Source of the DNA: CAG-791 sp963629395
GTDB lineage: Bacteria; Bacillota; Clostridia; Lachnospirales; Lachnospiraceae
Reading direction: 5' to 3'
DNA: 24,180 bases
Assembly (NCBI GenBank): GCA_963629395.1
Contig: CAVGIV010000043.1
Span: 1 to 24,180, forward strand
In this document: in pieces, positions 16,195 through 22,187 of the stretch
Layout of the letters: every line of letters begins with the position of its first letter
Position numbering within the stretch: the first letter of the stretch is position 1
The notes under the pieces: generated by a model
What the model saw: only the letters and a program-made list of their open reading frames with translations
Database searches by the model: none
What the model was told of the DNA's origin: nothing
Position numbers and translations under genes: made by a program

Positions 16195-16440
16195 GTTACT
16201 GTAAAAATCCCGGACAGCGTCTGCGCGTTAGTGCGAGCTTGCTCGCGCAGACGCGCAGACATTGGACGGGTTAGCATACATGAGTAAGTAGGGCGATAGC
16301 CCGGATTACGAATGTATGCGTCAGCTGCGGGAGTGTCGCAGACACGAAGCAGCTGATTTTTATTTGTAGTGGTGACTGCTTGCAGGCAAATTCACGATTG
16401 AAATTGGCAGGCGGCCAAGGCATGAAGCGCCTCTGGCCAG
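16195..16440 (+). repeat. Dispersed repeat element, left copy beside hisS, interrupted
   Basis: Fills most of the 282 bp between hisS and aspS. It is the inverted counterpart of 17751-17960. GTTACTGTAAAAATCC and GGACAGCGTCTGCGCG (16195-16227) match one end of the other copy, and 16319-16440 matches the rest, including the hairpin-plus-TTTTTATTT terminator module (16321-16365), which here faces the plus strand. Between the matching blocks are about 91 bp absent from the other copy. They form a stem GTCTGCGCG/CGCGCAGAC (16219-16252) and a nested stem GCATACAT/ATGTATGC (16274-16319) containing GTAA/TTAC and GGGC/GCCC. I see no gene in it. Confidence 0.8.
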
Positions 16441-16452
16441 CTCTTCCATCCC

Positions 16453-17712
16453 CTACTGAATCGGGCGGGCATAGAACTCCTCAAACGCGGTATAGCCCTG
16501 TGCCTCGAGCTGCTGCTTCTGGAACTTTTTGTTCTTATTCATACGGACCACCAGCACGGACTTGCCGGCCGCGCGCTCCTTCTGCGCTGCCTCGATGGCC
16601 TCCTTTAAGCGCTCGCCCGGAAGGTTTTTCTCCAGAAGGAAGGCCACCTTCTCGCTCTTGCCCGGCACCTCAAAGCCCTGCTCCAGCAGAATCAGAATAA
16701 TGCGCTCAAAGCCGATGGAGAAGCCGCACGCCGGAACATCCTTGCCGGTGAACTTGCCCACCATCCCGTCGTACCGGCCGCCACCGCCGGCGCTGATGCC
16801 CAGCTGCGGCATCGCAATTTCAAAAATCGTCCCGGTGTAGTAGCTCATGCCGCGGACAATCGTCGGGTCAAAGACCATTTGGAACGAAGCCTGCTTGGTC
16901 GCCTCCACCGTCTGAATGGTCTCCCGAAGCGTCGGAATGACATCCTCCTCGATGGTGCCGGCCAGCTTCTCCTCCAGATATCCCAGCGGATCCTCCGTCG
17001 CATGAAGGCCTTCAAAGAGCGCTACATAGCTCTTCGCGGATTCCTCGGCAAAGCCGCTCTCTGTCAGCTCCTTCAGCACACCGTCCAGACCGATCTTATC
17101 CATCTTGTCCAGTGTGATGAATACCTCGTCGAAACGCTCCTCCGGGAAGCCGCAGGCCTTTGCCATCGCCTTGAGAATCCGGCGCTCATTGATGCGGATC
17201 TGGAAATCCGTAAAGCCAAGGCGCCCCAGTGTCGTCGTCGTAGCCAGAATCAGCTCAATCTCTGCAAGATTTGTCGGCTCGCCGATGATATCGATGTCGC
17301 ACTGCATGAACTGACGATAGCGTCCCTTCTGCGGGCGATCCGCACGCCACACATTGCCCATCTGCAACGCCTTGAACGGCATCGGCAGCTCATTCTCATG
17401 GTTGGAAAAATACCGAACCAGCGGCACCGTCAGGTCATAGCGAAGGCCGCCGTCGACCAGATCCGCCTCCCCCTTCGCCTCATCCAGGCGAAGCTTCTCG
17501 CCGCGCTTTAAAATCTTGAAGATTAGCTTCTCATTGTCGCCGCCGGACTTAGAGGTCAGGTTCTCGATGTTCTCCACGCAGGGCGTCTCGATTCCCTGAA
17601 AGCCGAATTCAGCATAGGTTTTCTTAATCACAGAGATACAGTAATCCCGGATCTCCATCTCGGCCGGCATCACATCCTTCATGCCGGTTACGGGTTTCTT
17701 TGTTAAAGGCAT
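16453..17712 (-). CDS. hisS: Histidine--tRNA ligase
   Basis: Class II synthetase charging tRNA-His. The core shows GMKDVMPAEM, the motif 1 region GFQGIETPCVEN, motif 2 VWRADRPQKGRYRQFMQCDIDIIG, the histidine-binding FDPTIVRGMSYYTGTIFE and GGGGRYDGM segments, and motif 3 CGFSIGFERI. The C-terminal anticodon-binding domain (VLVVRMNKNKKFQKQQLEAQG) is present but short. The 419-residue length is normal. ATG at 17712 has GAGGGAG 5 nt upstream. It is bounded on both sides by copies of the same dispersed repeat in opposite orientation. No T-box leader (no GGTNACCGCG-type antiterminator box) is visible in the 280 bp upstream. Confidence 0.97.
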   Translation of the reverse strand: MPLTKKPVTGMKDVMPAEMEIRDYCISVIKKTYAEFGFQGIETPCVENIENLTSKSGGDNEKLIFKILKRGEKLRLDEAKGEADLVDGGLRYDLTVPLVRYFSNHENELPMPFKALQMGNVWRADRPQKGRYRQFMQCDIDIIGEPTNLAEIELILATTTTLGRLGFTDFQIRINERRILKAMAKACGFPEERFDEVFITLDKMDKIGLDGVLKELTESGFAEESAKSYVALFEGLHATEDPLGYLEEKLAGTIEEDVIPTLRETIQTVEATKQASFQMVFDPTIVRGMSYYTGTIFEIAMPQLGISAGGGGRYDGMVGKFTGKDVPACGFSIGFERIILILLEQGFEVPGKSEKVAFLLEKNLPGERLKEAIEAAQKERAAGKSVLVVRMNKNKKFQKQQLEAQGYTAFEEFYARPIQ

Positions 17713-17750
17713 AGCACTCCCTCATAATTCTGTGTTGATTCGTAAATCCT

Positions 17751-17960
17751 CGTAACTATCAGAGCCCATTCGCAAAATCGCTGCTGCGCAGCTTTCCTTT
17801 TGCTCATGTGGCTGGCCAGAGGCGCTTCGCGCCTTGACCGCCCGCCAATTTCAATCGTGAAATTGCCAGCAGGCACCACTACAAATAAAAATCAGCTGCT
17901 TCGTGTCTGCGACACTCCCGCAGCTGACGCGCAGCCGCTGTCCAGGATTTTTATAGTAAC
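17751..17960 (-). repeat. Dispersed repeat element, fullest copy, upstream of hisS
   Basis: About 210 bp filling the hypE-hisS gap; no gene within. It is a string of hairpins: GCTGCGCAGC near 17785-17793; GGCGC-ttc-GCGCC (17821-17833); CAATTTCA-atcg-TGAAATTG (17846-17865); and the terminator module at 17882-17927. On the minus strand the unit begins GTTACTATAAAAATCC and ends ATAGTTACG, so GTTAC stands at both ends in direct orientation. Parts recur at 1-98, 1129-1181, 6466-6528 and 16195-16440. Confidence 0.8.
17882..17927 (-). terminator. Intrinsic terminator downstream of hypE, inside the repeat
   Basis: On the minus strand TCAGCTGC ... GCAGCTGA (8 bp) encloses GTGTC-GCA-GACAC (5 bp), then TTTTTATTT. 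This is a good rho-independent terminator for hypE, 66 bp past its stop, and it is carried by the dispersed element. The same module in the left copy points the other way. Confidence 0.8.
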
Positions 17961-17992
17961 ATGTAGAATCATACTCTGATTTAGCAAAGGTT

Positions 17993-19015
17993 TCAACAAA
18001 TGCGCGGCAGTCCTTCTCCGTAGAGCGGTCCCACTACGCGTCGGCCGCCGAAGGCGGTTTGAATAAGAAGCACCGGCCGTTCGCCTTCCGCCTCCTGCGG
18101 CTGCGTCACCCTGCCGATGATCGCGGCATGCTCGCCATAGCGGCTTTTCTTCATTGCAGCCAGCGCCTTGTCTGCATCCGCTTCCGGGACAATGCAGATC
18201 ATTTTTCCTTCATTTCCCATATACAACGGATCCAGCCCCAGAATTCCTGCAAAGCCCTTTACTTCTTCGCTGACCGGAAGGCTATCCTCCCGGAGCGTGA
18301 AGATCTTCCCGGAGTCCTGCGCGAATTCATTCAGGACTGTGGCAAGTCCGCCTCTTGTCACATCACGCATCTCATGAACCTGTACGCCGGAATCCAGAAT
18401 GGCCTGCACCATCTCTCCCAGCGGGGCATTGTCGCTTTGAATGCGGTTTTCCAGTCCCATCCGCCTGCCCAGGATCGCCGCATGGTGGTCACCCAGATTC
18501 CCGGACAGGAGCACCGCATCCCCCTCCCGGATGCACTGGGGGGAGAGCTTATTTTGCCCAGATAATAAAAAGCCGACTCCGGCGGTGTTGATGATCAGTC
18601 CGCCCTCCGGCCCGGAGTGGTTCTCCACGACCTTGGTGTCACCGGCAGCAATTAGGACGCCGGCCTCCCGTGCCGTCTCGGCCATCGAATGCACGATTCG
18701 CCGCAGTGTATCGATGGGAAGCCCCTCTTCCAGGATAAATCCGCAGGTCAGGTAGGCCGGTCTTGCGCCGCTCATCAGGAGATCATTTACCGTTCCGCAG
18801 ACGCTGAGCCTCCCGATGTCGCCGCCGGGGAATTCCACCGGTGTCACAACGAAGGAATCCGTCGTGAGGGCAAGCTGCTCGCCCATCGCCGGAACAACCG
18901 TGGAATCCTCCATCTGATTTAGATATTCGTTTCCAAGCTCTGCCGCGAAGATCTCTCCGATCAGATTCCCGGTCGATATCCCGCCGCTGCCGTGTGCCAT
19001 TGTTATGCGTTCCAT
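17993..19015 (-). CDS. hypE: Hydrogenase maturation protein HypE (carbamoyl-dehydratase family)
   Basis: HypE accepts a carbamoyl group from HypF on its C-terminal Cys and dehydrates it to the cyanide ligand of [NiFe] hydrogenase. The frame has MERITMAHGSGG at the N-terminus, the ATP-binding AAGDTKVVE segment, EMRDVTRGGLATVLNE, and a C-terminus ending PRIC with the acceptor Cys last. It has the PurM/AIR-synthase fold and about 340 residues, all as expected. I start at the ATG at 19015, where the conserved sequence begins and GAAAGAG stands 9 nt upstream; a TTG at 19033 would add six residues. It follows the phosphatase gene by 66 bp; between them is a small hairpin GGAGCC/GGCTCC (19055-19076). 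No hypF, hypC, hypD or hydrogenase gene is in the window. Confidence 0.93.
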   Translation of the reverse strand: MERITMAHGSGGISTGNLIGEIFAAELGNEYLNQMEDSTVVPAMGEQLALTTDSFVVTPVEFPGGDIGRLSVCGTVNDLLMSGARPAYLTCGFILEEGLPIDTLRRIVHSMAETAREAGVLIAAGDTKVVENHSGPEGGLIINTAGVGFLLSGQNKLSPQCIREGDAVLLSGNLGDHHAAILGRRMGLENRIQSDNAPLGEMVQAILDSGVQVHEMRDVTRGGLATVLNEFAQDSGKIFTLREDSLPVSEEVKGFAGILGLDPLYMGNEGKMICIVPEADADKALAAMKKSRYGEHAAIIGRVTQPQEAEGERPVLLIQTAFGGRRVVGPLYGEGLPRIC

Positions 19016-19081
19016 TGATGTTTTCTCTTTCAATAGTAAGTTTCAGGGTTCGCTGGAGCCTATGTAGTAGGGCTCCGCTTT

Positions 19082-19537
19082 TCATGACTTCGTTAACATC
19101 TTCTCTAAAGCGTGCAGTCCTTCCTCAAGGTCCGCATAGGTGTCATCAAAATTCCCGGTATACCAGGGATCCGCAATGTCCCTTGGATGCTCCGCAAAAT
19201 CCAGAACGCGATGAATCTTGTGCTGCGGATCACCGCCGGCAATCCTTGTCATATTCCGGATATTGGCGCCGTCCATTCCCAGAAGATAATCAAATGTCTG
19301 ATAATCCTGCCGGGTCATCTGCCGTGCCCTGTGGTTCCCGCACGGAATCCCCTCCCTCCGGAGCTTCTCCCGCGTGCCATAGTGTACACCATTTCCGATT
19401 TCTTCTGTGCTGGTAGCTGCAGAATCAATGATAAATTCATCCTCTCTGCCCGCACGCCGCACCATATCCTTGAACATGTATTCCGCCATGGTGGAACGGC
19501 AGATGTTGCCGTGGCAGACGAAAAGTATCTTAATCAT
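19082..19537 (-). CDS. Low-molecular-weight protein-tyrosine phosphatase
   Basis: Cytoplasmic phosphatase of the LMW-PTP fold. The P-loop VCHGNICRS gives the nucleophile Cys8 and phosphate-binding Arg14 (C-X5-R). The general acid Asp123 is in the DPWYTG loop. The segment DYLLGMDGANIRNM is also typical. The 151-residue length matches the family. The related arsenate reductases lack the DPWY loop in this form, so PTP is preferred. RBS GAGGTGA stands upstream of the ATG. The substrate is unknown. It lies at the chromosomal edge of the prophage remnant and is read toward hypE. Its upstream region (19538-19770) has no gene. Confidence 0.93.
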   Translation of the reverse strand: MIKILFVCHGNICRSTMAEYMFKDMVRRAGREDEFIIDSAATSTEEIGNGVHYGTREKLRREGIPCGNHRARQMTRQDYQTFDYLLGMDGANIRNMTRIAGGDPQHKIHRVLDFAEHPRDIADPWYTGNFDDTYADLEEGLHALEKMLTKS

Positions 19538-19673
19538 CGAATTTTCTCACCTCATGTTGCCAGTTTTTGCCGCATTTTGCGGCTTTTTGCGCATCGACTT
19601 CCTGCATGAATTATGTGCAAATGGCAAAGCGATATCCGCAAAACATGGCATATCCTGGCATATGTGTGCCTTC

Positions 19674-19693
19674 AAACGTAGTCAAAACGTAGT
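19674..19693 (+). repeat. Direct repeats near the prophage boundary (possible integrase arm sites)
   Basis: AAACGTAGT occurs at 19674-19682 and again at 19685-19693, 11 bp apart (one helical turn), 130 bp past the integrase end. A second short pair, GGCATAT, lies just left (near 19647-19662). The rest of 19538-19770 holds the phosphatase RBS and a GCCGC/GCGGC hairpin near 19569. The arm-site reading is an inference. Confidence 0.4.
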
Positions 19694-19770
19694 AAAACTT
19701 TGGGCTGTTTACTACTCAGCTTCCAACACATATATTACCAAATTTTCTTGCCGACGGTTTCTGCCGCAAT

Positions 19771-19805
19771 AAAAAATGCCCCGGCAAGCATCCAGCTCAC
19801 CGGGG
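19771..19805 (-). terminator. Intrinsic terminator after the integrase
   Basis: CCCCGG/CCGGGG stem (19779-19805) with a 15-nt loop, followed on the minus strand by ATTTTTTATT. It lies 17 bp beyond the integrase stop and insulates the phosphatase gene from prophage transcription. Confidence 0.88.
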
Positions 19806-19821
19806 TGTCGTTGTTCTACAG

Positions 19822-20792
19822 TTAAACTGCCTTGAACATATTTTGCTTCATTTCTTTTGGTCGTTCCGTCTTCTCTACTTCCTTTCTTGCTGTCTCAAGC
19901 TCTTCAAGCCTTACCATTTCATTTCTGGCATCGTCCAGTCCCAGATGCGTATAGGTGTTCATGGTGACTCCGATATCCGAGTGCCCCATGAGGTACTGCA
20001 GGGTCTTTGGGTTCATTCTGGCTTTTGCCATGTTGCTGCAGTAGGTGTGACGACAGACGTGCGGAGTGATGTTGGGCATCTGCACCCGGTATAGCCGTCC
20101 ACCATTCGCTCCGGCAGGTCCGTTGGTCTGTCCTCCGGAACTGCGCGAAACATATCGGCTACATCCTCTGTAATAGGAAGCTTCCTTGTTCCGGCATTGG
20201 TCTTCGTGGTTTCGATAATGTATTCGCTGTTCGAGGTCCGCTGCAGCTGATGATTAACATCAATGATGTTCTTGTCCAGATCGATGTCCCGAATGGTCAG
20301 GCCGCAGAACTCGCTGATGCGAAGGCCCGTGTGAAATAAGATGTAGAAAGCCTCATAGTATTTACAGTACACGTTATCGTCGTGAACGAACTTGAGGAAT
20401 TTCTGCATCTGGTCCCTGGTAATCGCCTGGCGGGTATGCTCGGTATTCACGATAATGCCCTCCAACTGAAACCCAAACGGGTTCTTCGTGAGAATATCAT
20501 CATCTACTGCCATCTGAAATGCCGGTCGCAGCACGCCTCTTACAGTCTTAATGGTGCTGCTGCCTCTGCCATCCTCCTGAAGCTTTATGAGGAAAATCTT
20601 CGCATCGGATACCTTGACGGTAACAATCCTTCTGCTATAGAACTCCTCGTTTTCCATGAGATTTTGAACGAATGTGTAGCCTGTTCGCGTATCAAGCTGA
20701 TATTTAAACTGATACTTACCATCCGCCCTGATCGACTCTCCTCTTCGCAAAACTCTATGCTTTGAATCCCTTCTTTGTCCGTGGCTTGCCAT
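19822..20792 (-). pseudogene. int: Tyrosine recombinase (Tn916/phage-type integrase), internally deleted and frameshifted
   Basis: The N-terminal frame (20792 to about 20090) has a MASHGQRRDSKHRVL start, a short AP2-like arm-binding start, then the core-binding region and the first catalytic Arg in HTGLRISEFCGL, and the Lys segment TKTNAGTRKLP. After MVDGYTG it reads into non-family sequence and stops at 20013. The other frame resumes with VQMPNITPHVCRHTYCSNMA (HxxR), LMGHSDIGVTMNTYTH with the Tyr nucleophile, and ends at 19822. About 35 residues normally between these blocks are missing and the frame changes. A second gap, in frame, is suspected near residue 34: KYQFKYQLD runs straight into TRTGYTFVQNLM, where homologues have roughly 60-70 more residues. 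AAGGAGG stands 9 nt before the ATG. Catalytic function is very unlikely. It overlaps the upstream excisionase-like gene by 38 nt. Confidence 0.88.
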
Positions 20793-20994
20793 TGGCCAGT
20801 TCCTCCTTTACTCCTGGGAGCGCCAGGTACTTTCTAAACTCGTCCTTGATAATCAGCTTGCGTTCTCCATAAAGGGCGATAAATCCGTTGTTGCCTTCAC
20901 AAAGCCGAAAGAACTTTCTGCGGCTGAGTCCGAAATACTCCGCAGCCTCGGACGGTGTAAGATAATCCTTTTCTTCAAGCGATGGTTTTTTCAC
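20755..20994 (-). CDS. Small helix-turn-helix excisionase-like protein
   Basis: 79-residue protein with one winged-helix/MerR-like HTH: DYLTPSEAAEYFGLSRRKFFRLCEGNN, then GERKLIIKDEFRKYL, and a basic tail GKPRTKKGFKA. The GTG start at 20994 is chosen because GGAGGG lies 5 nt upstream; the frame stays open to 21069 but without a better start. It resembles the excisionase or directionality-factor proteins next to clostridial integrases. Its 3' end overlaps the integrase start by 38 nt, suggesting co-translation. A repressor-like role cannot be excluded. Confidence 0.7.
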   Translation of the reverse strand: MKKPSLEEKDYLTPSEAAEYFGLSRRKFFRLCEGNNGFIALYGERKLIIKDEFRKYLALPGVKEELANGKPRTKKGFKA

Positions 20995-21080
20995 TTCGTC
21001 CCTCCTTCCTCCTGATTGGGTTACCGTATGTTCCCGTAGAAGCGCAGAAATAGCAACTACTATCCGCATATAAACAGGAT

Positions 21081-21284
21081 TTATATCGCAGAAGATGTAA
21101 GCAGGAACTCTTCAAATTTTGTACGTATTACCAGAAGCCGGTTTCCATTTTGCAACGCAAAATCTCCGATATGATCCTCTGCAAGGCGACGCATCTTCTT
21201 GATGCCGATATTGAAATAGGCAGCAGACTCACTGATGCTTAATGTGTACTTTTCATTTAACGGAACGTCTCTTCTCATTTTCAT
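21081..21284 (-). CDS. xis: Tn916-type excisionase Xis
   Basis: 67 residues, the length I know for Tn916 Xis. It starts MKMRRDVPLNEKYTLSISESAAYFNIG and ends with the NGNRLLVIRTKFEEFL wing. Xis binds near the attachment sites and directs the recombinase to excision. The frame is open further upstream to 21512, but that part is encoded by tandem repeats and a terminator, so I place the start at 21284 (or the ATG two codons on, which has GGGGG 8 nt upstream). A terminator hairpin ends just before the RBS. With the integrase broken, excision would need a helper. Confidence 0.75.
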   Translation of the reverse strand: MKMRRDVPLNEKYTLSISESAAYFNIGIKKMRRLAEDHIGDFALQNGNRLLVIRTKFEEFLLTSSAI

Positions 21285-21294
21285 ATCCCCCAGT

Positions 21295-21324
21295 AAAAAG
21301 CCCCACAGGCTTCCCTGCAGGGCT
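21295..21324 (-). terminator. Intrinsic terminator upstream of xis
   Basis: On the minus strand AGCCC and CAGG pair with CCTG and GGGCT around GAAG, followed by TTTTTA. It ends the lysis/late transcript, or attenuates entry into xis-int. It lies about 10 bp before the xis start. Confidence 0.82.
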
Positions 21325-21383
21325 GAACTCATCATTGATATTTTCTCTATATCTGGATAGAATAATGGCAGTTGAACCTCGCA

Positions 21384-21490
21384 CCATTGGAGATGTGGCG
21401 GCGGCTTCGTGAGCCGTGTCAGCGTAGTCTCCATCTGGTGGAAATGTGGCGGCGGATGATTGAACCGTGTCAGCGTAGTTTCCACCTGGT
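21384..21490. repeat. Two tandem 51-bp hairpin units
   Basis: Each unit has a 34-nt interior: constant TGTGGCGGCGG, a 9-nt variable part (cttcgtgag or atgattgaa), and constant CCGTGTCAGCGTAGT. Unit 1 is closed by GGAGA (21389-21393) and TCTCC (21428-21432). Unit 2 is closed by GGTGGAAA (21437-21444) and TTTCCACC (21479-21486). The stem bases differ between units in a paired way (G/C in one, A/T in the other). It lies in the 190 bp between the endolysin remains and the xis terminator. It reminds me of multiple terminal repeats of IS21-like elements, but no transposase is present. Confidence 0.7.
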
Positions 21491-21515
21491 GTGAGGTTTG
21501 TTTTTTATCCATGTG

Positions 21516-21694
21516 TTACTTCTCTACAATCACTGCGTCAAAGCCAGCCGCCATCAGCTGGAACTTCATCTCCTCAGCGCCAGACTTATTCTTACATGCT
21601 CCCACCTGCACCGCATACAACGTATCACCCTCTGCCCGGAATGATTCGGACTAAGCTTAGTGTAGGACACCAACGAGCTGTTCGTGTAAGCCAT
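21516..21694 (-). pseudogene. Collapsed phage endolysin (N-acetylmuramoyl-L-alanine amidase, SPOR-like C-terminus)
   Basis: The ATG at 21694 (RBS GGAGAAG, 2 nt after the holin stop) opens a frame reading MAYTNSSLVSYTKLSPNHSG, the typical start of clostridial phage amidases. It then runs into unrelated codons. A different frame immediately after reads AEGDTLYAVQVGACKNKSG and continues EEMKFQLMAAGFDAVIVEK to a TAA at 21516, matching the SPOR-type C-terminus of such enzymes. The catalytic amidase domain (roughly 200 or more residues) is gone and the two ends are joined out of frame. Too short to be detected as an open frame. Confidence 0.8.
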
Positions 21695-21696
21695 AA

Positions 21697-22110
21697 TTAC
21701 TTCTCCTCTCTTTCCGAGCGGTCATGCAGCTGCTCTAATACAATCTTGATCTGCTCCGGCACAGGGAGTCCTAAGTGCGCTGCGTTCTCCAGAAGGCTCA
21801 CACCCTCATTCGAGATGTAGAAAAAGATGACTGCCGTTCGCAGCACACTCCCGGTACCGATCACCTGCACATCGAGGATGTTGGCGATGCCAACCAGCAG
21901 GAAAATCAGCACCTTCCTGCAGATGCCGCGGAAACCAACCTCGCTGGAGAGCGTCTTGTCATTTACAGCACACATGACGCCTGTGATGTAATCGATGACC
22001 GCAAAGGCAACGAGTGCATACAAGAGGCCATCACAGCCGCCAAGAAAGTACCCAAGCCACCCTCCGGTCGCAGTAAAAATAAGCTGAATCGTATTCCAAA
22101 ACTCCTTCAT
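21697..22110 (-). CDS. Phage holin (TcdE/toxin-secretion holin family)
   Basis: 137-residue membrane protein, MKEFWNTIQLIFTATGGWLGYFLGG at the start. Hydrophobic segments lie around 15-50 and 60-105, including LLYALVAFAVIDYITGVMCAV. The motif DYITGVMCAV and the charged, helical C-terminus (QIKIVLEQLHDRSEREEK) are typical of the clostridial phage holin family that permeabilises the membrane for the endolysin. The ATG at 22110 is chosen for its AAAGGAGG RBS; the frame is open upstream to 22146 across a terminator. The endolysin remains follow 2 nt later. Whether it is still expressed is unknown. Confidence 0.88.
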   Translation of the reverse strand: MKEFWNTIQLIFTATGGWLGYFLGGCDGLLYALVAFAVIDYITGVMCAVNDKTLSSEVGFRGICRKVLIFLLVGIANILDVQVIGTGSVLRTAVIFFYISNEGVSLLENAAHLGLPVPEQIKIVLEQLHDRSEREEK

Positions 22111-22132
22111 AAATCGTTCCTCCTTTGAAAAT

Positions 22133-22163
22133 AAAAAAGCGGCCACCCACTATGGGCAGTCGC
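22133..22163 (-). terminator. Terminator between tail gene and holin
   Basis: An imperfect 10-bp stem (GCGACTGCCC against GGGTGGCCGC on the minus strand) around ATAGT, followed by TTTTTTAT. It lies 25 bp beyond the tail-protein stop and 23 bp before the holin start, so it may divide late structural genes from lysis genes. Confidence 0.72.
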
Positions 22164-22187
22164 CTGTTACCTGATATTCTGTTAGAG

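Noticed and set aside
16195..17960. Composite transposon carrying hisS
   Set aside because: The flanking repeats are short, non-coding and occur as fragments elsewhere, and there is no transposase; hisS is an essential core gene in its usual place before aspS.
17713..17992. T-box leader for hisS (and for aspS at 16171-16452)
   Set aside because: No antiterminator consensus or specifier stem visible; both gaps are filled by the dispersed repeat.
19031..19033. TTG start for hypE
   Set aside because: Adds six residues not seen in the family, and the GAAAGAG RBS is better spaced for the ATG at 19015.
21384..21490. CRISPR array or diversity-generating template/variable repeat pair
   Set aside because: Only two units, 9-nt variable parts, no cas genes and no reverse transcriptase in the window; the differences are paired stem changes, not adenine-specific changes.
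21285..21512. N-terminal extension of the xis frame (VETTLTRFNHPPPHF-type repeats)
   Set aside because: Encoded by the tandem hairpin units and the terminator, with no family similarity; treated as non-coding.
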